Program-made: the position numbers and the translations under genes
In this document: one piece after another, positions 1 to 4,990 of the stretch
Layout: each line of letters begins with the position of its first letter
How positions within the stretch are numbered: the stretch's first letter is position 1
The notes under the pieces: generated by a model
Databases searched by the model: none
Told to the model about the DNA's origin: nothing
What the model saw: the letters and a program-made list of their open reading frames with translations, nothing else
Assembly: GCA_016210375.1 (NCBI GenBank)
Contig: JACQUH010000038.1
Coordinates: forward strand, 1 to 10,753
Direction of reading: 5' to 3'
DNA: 10,753 bases
From: Chloroflexota bacterium
GTDB taxonomy: Bacteria > Chloroflexota > Dehalococcoidia > Lucifugimonadales > JACPCL1

Positions 1-534
1 ACCTTCATCAACGGCGACACGGCGGTCGACACCAAGAGCTTCGACGGCATCAGCAAGCTGACCACCTCGGGCCAGACGGCGTCGATGGGGACCAACGGCG
101 GCACGCTCACCCTGGAGAAGCTGGACGAGCTCGTCGACAAGGTCAAGGGCGGCAAGCCGCACCTGCTCCTCATGAGCCGCCGCTCCCGCCGCAAGCTGGG
201 CAGCCTCTCCCGCGCCACCGGGTCCGGCCTGCTGGAGACGGACCGCAACGACTTCGGCATGATGACCCAGTTCTACGACGGCATCCCCATCGGCGTCAAC
301 GACTACGTCTCAGACGCCAAGACGGTGGGCAGCAGCGCCGATTGCTCCACCATCTATGCCGTGCAACTCGGTGAAGGCGGGCTCGTGGGCCTCACCTCCC
401 CCGGCGGCCTCCAGGTGGAGCGAGTGGGTAGCCTGGAGACCAAGGACGCCACCCGCACCCGGGTCAAATGGTACGTCTCGGTTGCCCTCTTCAACTCGCT
501 GAAGGTGGCAAAACTGACGGGGGTGAGAGAGTAG
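1..534 (+). CDS. Phage major capsid protein (HK97 fold), 3' part
   Basis: This is the C-terminal 177 residues of a phage major capsid protein. The reading frame is open from base 1, so the start lies outside the window. An ATG at 85 is internal: the upstream codons encode FINGDTAVDTKSFDGISKL, which matches the 'F(I/W)NGD...FDGL' segment usual before the A-domain of HK97-type capsid subunits. Further on are HLLLMSRRSRRKL, the DGIPIGVNDYV stretch, and an ending with GLTSPGGLQVERVGSLETKD followed by KWYVSVALFNSLKVAKLTGV, the typical A/P-domain close of this family. The protein would self-assemble into the procapsid shell. The gene ends 10 bases before a hairpin repeat and heads a run of virion genes. 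The family call rests on motif recognition, not alignment. A capsid-like encapsulin is less likely given the adaptor and fibre-like genes downstream. Confidence 0.85.
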   Translation, partial: TFINGDTAVDTKSFDGISKLTTSGQTASMGTNGGTLTLEKLDELVDKVKGGKPHLLLMSRRSRRKLGSLSRATGSGLLETDRNDFGMMTQFYDGIPIGVNDYVSDAKTVGSSADCSTIYAVQLGEGGLVGLTSPGGLQVERVGSLETKDATRTRVKWYVSVALFNSLKVAKLTGVRE

Positions 535-543
535 CTGACCTAG

Positions 544-679
544 CCCCTGGCCCCTTCCCTCAAGGAAAGGGGAACGAGGATGAAGTGAAGATTCTTGTTG
601 CGGCGTAGCCGCAACAAGAATCTTCACCGACTGGAGCGTCTCCCTCCCTCTTCAGGGGACGGGGACCACAGGGGGGAGG
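544..679. repeat. 136-bp composite hairpin repeat, copy 1
   Basis: The element is built from nested inverted repeats. Its edges are CCCCTGGCCCC (from 544) and GGGGACCACAGGGG (from 661), which are roughly complementary. Inside the left edge a short stem CCCCTTCC/GGAAAGGGG (551-572) is visible. The centre is a perfect inverted repeat: 20-nt arms at 585-604 and 608-627 separated by the 3-nt loop GTA. A second element of almost the same size and layout lies at 6998-7132. It fills the gap between the capsid gene and the next gene and ends just before that gene's ribosome binding site. There is no T-run after the hairpin, so it is not a standard intrinsic terminator, although it could still block or stabilise transcript ends. 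Confidence 0.75.
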
Positions 680-693
680 AAAAGGAGCACACT

Positions 694-1074
694 ATGCCAA
701 ACGTACGATTGGACCAGAACGGCGTACCCATGGGACCGGCCTACAGCCCGCTGGCGCCGGCAGTGCACCGCTCCGGCGTCACCGCCGTGGACGCTAGCGA
801 CCCGGAGGATACCAGCGGCGCGGTGGACTGCGCCGGCTTCCAGGACTGCCGCTTTGACATTACCATCGCGGGCACAGGGTTCACCAGCCTGGCGGTGGCG
901 GCCCTCTTCTGGAATCCACGCCAGTCCCTGTGGTTCGCAGGGGCATCCCGGCTGTTTACCGCCACTGGCCAGCATTCCCTCAGCGTGGAGGCCCGGGGCG
1001 CCGTCGTCTTCCTGAAGGTGACCGCATTCTCCGGCACTTCCTTCAGCCTCGGCGCCGACTACGTGCTGTCGTAG
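694..1074 (+). CDS. Small phage protein of unknown function
   Basis: The protein has 126 residues. The ATG at 694 is preceded by AAAGGAG (681-687) at good spacing. The frame is open further upstream to 595, but that part would be encoded by the hairpin repeat and is not credible. I do not recognise the family. The sequence is rich in Ala, Gly, Ser and Val with alternating hydrophobic stretches (FDITIAGTGFTSLAVAALFW, SLSVEARGAVVFLKVTAF), which suggests an all-beta fold. It has no signal peptide, membrane helix or catalytic motif that I can see. Its place directly after the capsid gene suggests a virion component such as a capsid decoration or fibre-associated protein. That role is inferred from position alone. 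Confidence 0.75.
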   Translation: MPNVRLDQNGVPMGPAYSPLAPAVHRSGVTAVDASDPEDTSGAVDCAGFQDCRFDITIAGTGFTSLAVAALFWNPRQSLWFAGASRLFTATGQHSLSVEARGAVVFLKVTAFSGTSFSLGADYVLS

Positions 1075-1076
1075 TC

Positions 1077-1179
1077 GGGCAAACGGGCAAATGGGCATAC
1101 AGACATACGGGCATAAGGGCAAATAGGCAACATGACAGGCCAACAGCTTGCCCGTTTGCCTCCTTGCCAGATTGCCCAC
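1077..1179. repeat. Degenerate 8-bp repeats with inverted counterpart
   Basis: From 1077, successive 8-base units read GGGCAAAC, GGGCAAAT, GGGCATAC, AGACATAC, GGGCATAA, GGGCAAAT and AGGCAACA. From 1148 the complementary motif appears four times at the same 8-base step: TTGCCCGT, TTGCCTCC, TTGCCAGA, TTGCCCAC. Bases 1077-1090 and 1148-1161 are complementary at 13 of 14 positions, so the region can fold into a long hairpin. It fills the whole gap between two phage genes and stops a few bases before the next ribosome binding site. The 8-base period is not a multiple of 3, which argues against a coding origin. Confidence 0.7.
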
Positions 1180-1195
1180 CAGAAAGGAGGTTTCC

Positions 1196-2008
1196 ATGCC
1201 ACTACGGCTTACAGGAGAACCTTTTATCCCCATCCAGGGGGCTGATGGCCAGGGGTGGGTGCGGGAGGTCACCGCTGCGGATGGCACGCCTGGACTGAAG
1301 GTCAACCAGCAGGGGGCTGGCCGCGTTTTTGACTTTCAAGACGGCGGCGCATCCAAGCTGTTCCTGCCCGATGGCGGAAGTGTCTCTATCGTCGGCAGCC
1401 TGCTCTTTGACCTGGCCAACGACGTTACCATCACACCAGCCAATCCGGCGGCGCCCCGCACCGTGACCATCCCCGATCCTGGCGGCAACGATAGCTTTGC
1501 CTTCCTGGCGGCAACCCAGACACTGACCGGAAAGACACTGACCAGCCCGGTTATCCAGGGCACCGTGGGAGCCGGATCAGGGCTGACCATGCCTGCCTTT
1601 GGCATGACGGGCAACCTGGCCTTCCAGCAGGCGTCCACCCTCAGCACCACGACGGGTGACCTGGTGCTAAACCCCGCCAGCAAAGTGCTTATGACCCCCA
1701 CGGACAAGCTGGAGGTGCGCCGGGCGGACGGCGCTGTGGGCCTGAGGTTGGCCGATGCCGCGGGGAATAGCCGCCTTGATGTAAGCGGCGTTGCCGGCGG
1801 CGATCCCGAGGTAGTGCTCAGCAGCAACAATAACTTTGACCTGGTGCTAGAGCCAAAGAACGTAGACAACGCCTTCCTGGTCCTGCGCTCTTCTAAGTCC
1901 ACGACCGGAGATCCCACTGCCAAGGAGGGCATGGTCTACATCAACACGTACGACAACGCCGTCCGCATGTACGCCGATGGCGCCTGGCGCACCCTGGCGA
2001 GCTGGTGA
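1196..2008 (+). CDS. Phage tail-fibre-like virion protein
   Basis: The protein has 270 residues. The ATG at 1196 has an excellent ribosome binding site, AAAGGAGG (1183-1190). A TTG start 16 codons upstream lies in the repeat cluster and is rejected. Near residue 100 the protein has TLTGKTLTSPVIQG, the 'L(T/N)NKTLTSPxI' motif common in phage tail fibres and other appended virion proteins. The C-terminus has DPTAKEGMVYINTYDNAVRMYADGAWRTLASW, split here as DPTAKEGMVYIN then TYDNAVRMYADGAWRTL, the usual end module of such proteins. The middle is low-complexity beta-type sequence rich in Gly, Asn and Ser. It probably forms a trimeric fibre or spike that contacts the host surface. Its position between the capsid gene and the adaptor gene is less usual than at the end of a tail module. 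A decoration protein is an alternative. Confidence 0.7.
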   Translation: MPLRLTGEPFIPIQGADGQGWVREVTAADGTPGLKVNQQGAGRVFDFQDGGASKLFLPDGGSVSIVGSLLFDLANDVTITPANPAAPRTVTIPDPGGNDSFAFLAATQTLTGKTLTSPVIQGTVGAGSGLTMPAFGMTGNLAFQQASTLSTTTGDLVLNPASKVLMTPTDKLEVRRADGAVGLRLADAAGNSRLDVSGVAGGDPEVVLSSNNNFDLVLEPKNVDNAFLVLRSSKSTTGDPTAKEGMVYINTYDNAVRMYADGAWRTLASW

Positions 2009-2140
2009 TTCCATCCTCGTCCCCGTCGGAGTGGCTTGTGGCTTGCTCCGCACGGGGGGGCTGCCTCAAATGGACCTCTCAGAGGCGTGGACAGCAAACG
2101 GCTGCTTCAGCAAGAAGCGCCAAGATCAAGGAGGACACAA

Positions 2141-2371
2141 ATGCCAAAGAGCATCACGGCCACCAGCATCAACCTGGAAAGCATCCAGGTGCAGAGGGAC
2201 CAGGCCGGGGTCGTTGACGGACTGTGGGCCACTCTGAATGTCGCCTACGGCGAAAGCCATGTAAGGGAGGAGTACGACCTGTGGACCGAGCTCTCCCCGA
2301 CGCAGCGGGACGCCGTCCAGGACCTGTACGATACCCTGGTCCAGAGCGCACAGACCACGTATCTTGCCTAG
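2141..2371 (+). CDS. Very small phage-region protein, unknown
   Basis: The protein has 76 residues. The ATG at 2141 is preceded by AAGGAGG (2128-2134) with a 6-base spacer. The frame extends upstream to 2036 without a comparable start signal, so the shorter form is chosen. I do not recognise the family. The N-terminal half looks like short strands (SITATSINLESIQV). The C-terminal half is acidic and helical (REEYDLWTELSPTQRDAVQDLY). It resembles the small accessory proteins often found between head and tail genes of phages, and no function can be assigned from the sequence. The 132-base gap before it holds nothing clear beyond a weak CGGAG/CTCCG stem (2027-2050). Confidence 0.7.
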   Translation: MPKSITATSINLESIQVQRDQAGVVDGLWATLNVAYGESHVREEYDLWTELSPTQRDAVQDLYDTLVQSAQTTYLA

Positions 2372-2395
2372 TTCCCCTCTGCTCTGTGCCTCCTG

Positions 2396-2429
2396 CCGAA
2401 TGCCTTGTGCGTTATGCTCCGGCATTCGG
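2396..2429. other. Intergenic stem-loop between two small phage genes
   Basis: CCGAATGCC (2396-2404) pairs perfectly with GGCATTCGG (2421-2429) across a 16-base loop. An alternative pairing, GCGTTATGC with GCATAGCGC, overlaps it. There is no T-run afterwards, so this is more likely a processing or translation-modulating structure than a terminator. It lies 18 bases before the AAGGAGG of the next gene. Confidence 0.4.
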
Positions 2430-2459
2430 GCATAGCGCAGGAAGCCAAGGAGGTATTTC

Positions 2460-2702
2460 ATGCACCTGAAGCCCCGTGACCTCTACCGGCTGCGCGCCGC
2501 GCACCTCCATGCCCAGCGCACCTGGCTGCGGGCGCAGATGGCCCAGCACCAGGTCCAGGAGTTGGCCCTGGAGCTGGAGCAACGCTACAGCCTGCTGGCC
2601 CAGAGCGCCAGCCTGAATATCCAGACCGGGGAGATAACGATCACACAGCCTGAGCCAGCGGCGCCTGGCCAGGCGGGCCTCGCCCCCAAGAGAGGAGAGT
2701 AG
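2460..2702 (+). CDS. Small helical phage-region protein, unknown
   Basis: The protein has 80 residues. The ATG at 2460 follows AAGGAGG (2447-2453) by 6 bases. Residues 5-50 are strongly helical and rich in Arg, Gln, Leu and Glu (LYRLRAAHLHAQRTWLRAQM, then QVQELALELEQRYSLLA), and probably form a coiled coil or helical hairpin. The tail SLNIQTGEITI looks like a short beta segment, and the last 20 residues are Pro/Ala rich. Its stop codon lies two bases before the next ATG, so it is translationally linked to the adaptor gene. It may be a small structural or scaffolding-type protein. No family is recognised. Confidence 0.75.
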   Translation: MHLKPRDLYRLRAAHLHAQRTWLRAQMAQHQVQELALELEQRYSLLAQSASLNIQTGEITITQPEPAAPGQAGLAPKRGE

Positions 2703-2704
2703 CC

Positions 2705-3340
2705 ATGGACCTGGCAACCATGCGGGCTAGAGTGCGGAGAGAGCTGCACGATGAGAGCGCCCCCAACTACCGGTGGACCGACGACGAGATTGACCGCCAT
2801 ATCCAGCGGTCGGCGGCCGAGGCCAGCGTTGCCAGCCTGCGGGAGCGCAAGGCAACCCTGACCACGAGCGCGGGCAGCCGCGACCTGAGCCTGGCCACCA
2901 TCACCGACCTGGTGTCCGTGGAGGCGGTGGAGTACCCCACCGGCCAGTACCCGCCTACCTACGTACGCTTCAGCACGTGGGCCGGCACGTTGACCCTTCT
3001 GGTGGACTCGCCGCCGGGAGGCGCCGAGAACGTCAACATCTACTACGGCGCCCTGCATACCCTGAATGCCACCACCTCTACGCTGCCCGTGGAGGTGGAG
3101 GACGTGGTGGCCACGGGGGCCGGGGCCTACGCCGCCTTAGAGTGGGCAAACTTCGCCATCAACCGTATCAACGTGGGAGGCGAGGAGGTATGGCGGCAAT
3201 ACGTGACCTGGGGCCAGGAGCGACTGGCCGCCTTCCTGGAGGCGCTGCGCCGCCTGGGGCAGCGCAACGCGGTGCGGGCCCGCTCCCTGTACGTGCCGGC
3301 AGGCGGACGCTCCAGCCAGGCAACGGACGCCGGGCCGTAG
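2705..3340 (+). CDS. Phage head-tail adaptor (connector) protein, DUF6682-like
   Basis: The protein has 211 residues, and the ATG at 2705 follows an AGAGGAGAG ribosome binding site that overlaps the end of the upstream gene. The N-terminus, MRARVRRELHDESAPNYRWTDDEIDRHI (seen as RVRRELHDE then YRWTDDEIDRHIQRS), is characteristic of phage adaptor or gp6-like connector proteins. The middle has VEAVEYPTGQYPPTYVRFSTW and the helical C-terminal half has GAYAALEWANFAINRINVGG followed by WGQERLAAFLEALRRLG. Such proteins form a ring that joins the portal to the tail. It is full length for the family as I know it. It is the last recognisable virion gene in the window; no portal, terminase or tail tape-measure gene is present. 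Confidence 0.8.
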   Translation: MDLATMRARVRRELHDESAPNYRWTDDEIDRHIQRSAAEASVASLRERKATLTTSAGSRDLSLATITDLVSVEAVEYPTGQYPPTYVRFSTWAGTLTLLVDSPPGGAENVNIYYGALHTLNATTSTLPVEVEDVVATGAGAYAALEWANFAINRINVGGEEVWRQYVTWGQERLAAFLEALRRLGQRNAVRARSLYVPAGGRSSQATDAGP

Positions 3341-3411
3341 GCCTCATTATTCCCTCCCGCCATAAGCCTCTTTGGCAATTGGACAGATGACACACCATGA
3401 AGGCCAACACG

Positions 3412-3420
3412 TGGTACACT
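3412..3420 (+). promoter_or_regulatory. Possible extended -10 promoter for the accessory gene block
   Basis: TGG-TACACT matches an extended -10 element (TGN plus four of six -10 bases). It lies 31 bases before the ATG at 3451, in the gap after the last phage gene. No convincing -35 element is seen. The site borders a marked drop in GC content, which fits separate transcription of the cargo genes. Confidence 0.3.
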
Positions 3421-3450
3421 AGCACATCCATTGTTCCGAAGGAGGGTGCT

Positions 3451-3756
3451 ATGGCTGAGCCGTTTGATGTCTACTCAGATGGGTACACCCTTGCCGGCGG
3501 CCCCTATGGTGTTACGATAACCTTCACGAAGAGCGGCGCTAAACCTGTTGCACCCGGGTCAAATCCTCCTATGGATGATGTCGGGTCAATAAGAATGAGT
3601 TGGGAGCACTTTAAGTTGATGGCCTTTCTCATGACCAGGCAAGTGCGGCAGACGGAACAACAGTTTGGGGTACAAATCCCCATTCCCGTCCAATTGCTCA
3701 GTAGCCTCAAGATAGCCCCAGAAGATTGGGAGCATTTTTGGCAGCCTCTTCCTTGA
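3451..3756 (+). CDS. 101-aa protein of unknown function (weak DUF3467 resemblance)
   Basis: The ATG at 3451 has a consensus AAGGAGG at 3439-3445. An upstream ATG at 3397 in the same frame lacks a ribosome binding site. The first half appears to be beta strands (FDVYSDGYTLAGGPYGVTITF). The second half starts with IRMSWEHFKLMAFLMTRQVRQ, then FGVQIPIPVQLLSSL and ends with DWEHFW. The layout of strands followed by 'R(M)S..H.K.......Q...E..FG.I.IP' recalls DUF3467-type small proteins, whose role is unknown. The resemblance is weak. The base composition is lower in GC than the phage genes before it and similar to the next two genes, so it probably belongs to the same acquired cargo. Confidence 0.7.
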   Translation: MAEPFDVYSDGYTLAGGPYGVTITFTKSGAKPVAPGSNPPMDDVGSIRMSWEHFKLMAFLMTRQVRQTEQQFGVQIPIPVQLLSSLKIAPEDWEHFWQPLP

Positions 3757-3778
3757 TGAATTGCCGAGTTTCTAGCCC

Positions 3779-4093
3779 ATGTTAGAGAATCCTATCCCCC
3801 TAATTCAGCGGGCCAAACATAGCGATGCTCTTTACTATGATTCACATGCGTTGCGCCGTATGCTAGAAAGGGGCATAAGCTCTGAAGATGTGGAGGCGGC
3901 ATTGAACGCACCGATGGCAGAGGTAATACGAAACTACCCACAGGTAGGTCTGCCATCGGCGCATTGCCTTATTTGGGGCCGAGACAATGAGAGTAATAGC
4001 CTACATGTTCTGGTAACATATCCTCATGCGGAGGTTATCACGGTTTATAAGCCGCTTCCTCCCAGATGGAAAACGCCACAAGAGAGGGGATGA
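3779..4093 (+). CDS. DUF4258 protein, probable toxin-like partner
   Basis: The protein has 104 residues. The core YYDSHALRRMLERGISSEDVEAAL, the GLPSAHCLIWGRD strand and the VLVTYPHAEVITVYKPLPPRW end match DUF4258. This small fold is related to RelE/BrnT-type proteins and is often encoded next to a zinc-finger antitoxin. The conserved early His-Ala-x-x-R-M-x-x-R-G pattern is present. It has no strong ribosome binding site at its ATG (3779), in contrast to nearly all other genes here. Low translation of the first gene relative to its partner would suit a toxin, but that is inference. It is followed after three bases by the YgiT-type gene. A ribonuclease activity is suggested by family context only. 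Confidence 0.75.
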   Translation: MLENPIPLIQRAKHSDALYYDSHALRRMLERGISSEDVEAALNAPMAEVIRNYPQVGLPSAHCLIWGRDNESNSLHVLVTYPHAEVITVYKPLPPRWKTPQERG

Positions 4094-4096
4094 GCC

Positions 4097-4414
4097 ATGA
4101 AATGCCCGTGTTGCGGACAGGATTTGGAGGCAGGGCAATCCACCTTCACGGTGGTCAAGAGCAATACCGTTTACGTTGTTACGAACGTGCCCTCCTACGT
4201 ATGCCCAGACTGCGGGCACACAGCTTTCAATCAAGAAACTACGAAGAGGCTGGAATCCTTTGCCTCTGGCAGAATGCTTCCCTTGAAGGCACCTATTAGG
4301 GCCTGGGTATACGATTGGTTTGACCCTTCCGCCGAGATTCCTAAGAATCCGGTGCCCACCCAAATCACCAATGATCCAATCGTTTTCACTTTGGCAGGTA
4401 CGGTACAGCGATGA
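4097..4414 (+). CDS. YgiT-type zinc-finger protein (MqsA-like antitoxin)
   Basis: The protein has 105 residues. Two Cys pairs, CPCC at residues 3-6 and CPDC at about 36-39, are separated by a beta-rich stretch (FTVVKSNTVYVVTNVPSYV). They are followed by FNQETTKRLESFASG, the usual YgiT/MqsA N-terminal zinc domain and the start of a helix. MqsA-type antitoxins bind zinc through this domain and neutralise the toxin. The C-terminal helix-turn-helix of full MqsA is not evident; the tail from residue 62 is unlike it. GAGAGGGG at 4082-4089 is a fair ribosome binding site. The stop overlaps the next ATG (ATGA), so three genes appear translationally coupled. Confidence 0.8.
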   Translation: MKCPCCGQDLEAGQSTFTVVKSNTVYVVTNVPSYVCPDCGHTAFNQETTKRLESFASGRMLPLKAPIRAWVYDWFDPSAEIPKNPVPTQITNDPIVFTLAGTVQR

Positions 4415-4590
4415 AAGCGGAACGCCCAGATAGTCACCAACTATCGCTTCACCCCTTGTCCTTCGAGGAGGCGATACGGGAACTGGCTTCTCTTCCTAGC
4501 AGGCTGCAGAAAAAGGGCAGTGCAAGGGGGCTTTGCCCCTTTGCCGGGAGTTTGAGGGTGTCCCGCAGCTACAAATTCCCCCCTTCCTGA
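4411..4590 (+). CDS. Tiny overlapping third ORF, C-terminus supplied by a repeat element
   Basis: The ORF has 59 residues. The ATG overlaps the stop of the YgiT-type gene by four bases. The first 28 residues, ending LHPLSFEEAIRELASLP, look like a real protein: the 'LSFEEAIxxL' segment recurs in tiny proteins encoded beside DUF4258-type loci. From about residue 29 the frame enters the MITE-like element starting at 4496 and reads through it to a TGA at 4588-4590. The original end is therefore lost or replaced. It may be a residual antitoxin-like peptide or a decayed gene. The coding call is supported by the overlap and the motif only. Confidence 0.45.
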   Translation: MKAERPDSHQLSLHPLSFEEAIRELASLPSRLQKKGSARGLCPFAGSLRVSRSYKFPPS

Positions 4591-4642
4591 CTAAGAAGGG
4601 GGCCAGGGGGATGGTCGGAGGGGTTTTTCAGCACCCTGCCAG
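4496..4642. mobile_element. MITE-like element, 147 bp, with imperfect 19-bp terminal inverted repeats
   Basis: The left end CTAGCAGGCTGCAGAAAAA (4496-4514) and the right end TTTTTCAGCACCCTGCCAG (4624-4642) are inverted repeats matching at 16 of 19 positions. There is no transposase ORF inside. The interior has a GGGG/CCCC hairpin (about 4525-4542) and a second stem, CCCCCTTC (4579-4586) with GAAGGGGG (4595-4602). The GAAGGGGGCCAGGGG part is the reverse complement of the left edge shared by the two hairpin repeats at 544 and 6998. Ends of this 'GCAGG.TGC.GAAAAA' type are typical of non-autonomous IS derivatives. I cannot assign the parent IS family, and no clear target duplication is visible. 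Confidence 0.6.
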
Positions 4643-4737
4643 AGAATTGGCGACGTAGTCCTTGAGTCCCGGCGTTTCGCCGTAGCCTGCGCGGTGTGCT
4701 CATCTGTTGAACCGTTCCCACAGGCCATAAGCCTTTT
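4643..4737. other. Non-coding stretch with little structure
   Basis: This 95-base stretch lies between the MITE-like element and the promoter of the membrane protein gene. It contains a small CGGCG-TTT-CGCCG hairpin near 4672-4684 and a T-run at 4734-4739 that leads into the -35 element. I see no credible gene on either strand here. It may be remnant DNA from the interrupted accessory gene. Confidence 0.4.
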
Positions 4738-4766
4738 TTGACACCTCTCTGACCAGATGGTATAGT
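4738..4766 (+). promoter_or_regulatory. Strong sigma-70 type promoter
   Basis: The -35 box TTGACA (4738-4743) and the -10 box TATAGT (4761-4766) are separated by exactly 17 bases. The -10 is extended by TGG (4758-4760). Transcription should begin near 4773. This is the clearest promoter in the window and drives the leader and, if transcription continues, the CNNM and histidine-phosphatase genes. Confidence 0.8.
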
Positions 4767-4772
4767 CCTTGG

Positions 4773-4883
4773 TAGGAAGAATAGGAGAGCGCAGTCCAAG
4801 ACCTTCAGGCCTCTTCCTTCACAGCAGCCCATGTACACAGAAAGATCCCCTCTGGTCTACCGGATGGGGTCTTTCTGTTTTGG
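4773..4883 (+). ncRNA. Candidate attenuator leader or small RNA
   Basis: The predicted transcript from the promoter at 4738 would end about 110 nt later at the terminator hairpin (4837-4881), still more than 100 bases before the start codon at 4991. A 7-base pairing, AGGAAGA (4774-4780) with TCTTCCT (4812-4818), could form a 5' stem. This layout fits either a transcription-attenuating leader (riboswitch-like) controlling the ion-transport gene or a separate small RNA. It does not match the Mg2+ M-box or yybP-ykoY consensus as far as I can recall them, so no class is named. Confidence 0.45.
4837..4881 (+). terminator. Intrinsic terminator hairpin upstream of the CNNM gene
   Basis: A 19-nt left arm (4837-4855) pairs with 4860-4878, allowing two G-U pairs and one mismatch, with a 4-base loop TCTA. 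The right arm ends in a run of four T (4878-4881). It lies between a strong promoter and the gene's own ribosome binding site, so read-through or antitermination is needed for downstream expression unless a second promoter exists. Confidence 0.65.
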
Positions 4884-4990
4884 AGAGGCCGCCCGCTCCC
4901 GGCCCGTACGGGAGTTCCGAACCCGCCGGCCCTCTTTCCTTCGTAACCCTGGTGGCCCCAACGCCGCTCCGGAGAAGGAGGTGGGTCCCC

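Noticed and set aside
585..627. Intrinsic terminator after the capsid gene
   Set aside because: The hairpin is strong but no T-run follows on either strand, and downstream phage genes have no visible promoter of their own, so full termination here is unlikely.
595..693. N-terminal extension of the 126-aa phage protein to a start at 595
   Set aside because: The extension is encoded by the right half of a hairpin repeat, while the ATG at 694 has its own AAAGGAG at proper spacing.
1077..1179. CRISPR-like array
   Set aside because: The units are 8 bases long, degenerate and without spacers, and they reverse orientation; none of this fits a CRISPR array.
4769..4990. N-terminal extension of the CNNM protein to a TTG at 4769
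   Set aside because: It would cover the predicted transcription start and the terminator hairpin and would put 74 polar residues before the first membrane helix. The GTG at 4991 has AAGGAGGTGG and gives the normal family length.
4773..4990. Known Mg2+ (M-box) or Mn2+ (yybP-ykoY) riboswitch
   Set aside because: The conserved cores that I remember for these classes are not visible; the leader is kept only as an unclassified attenuator or small RNA.
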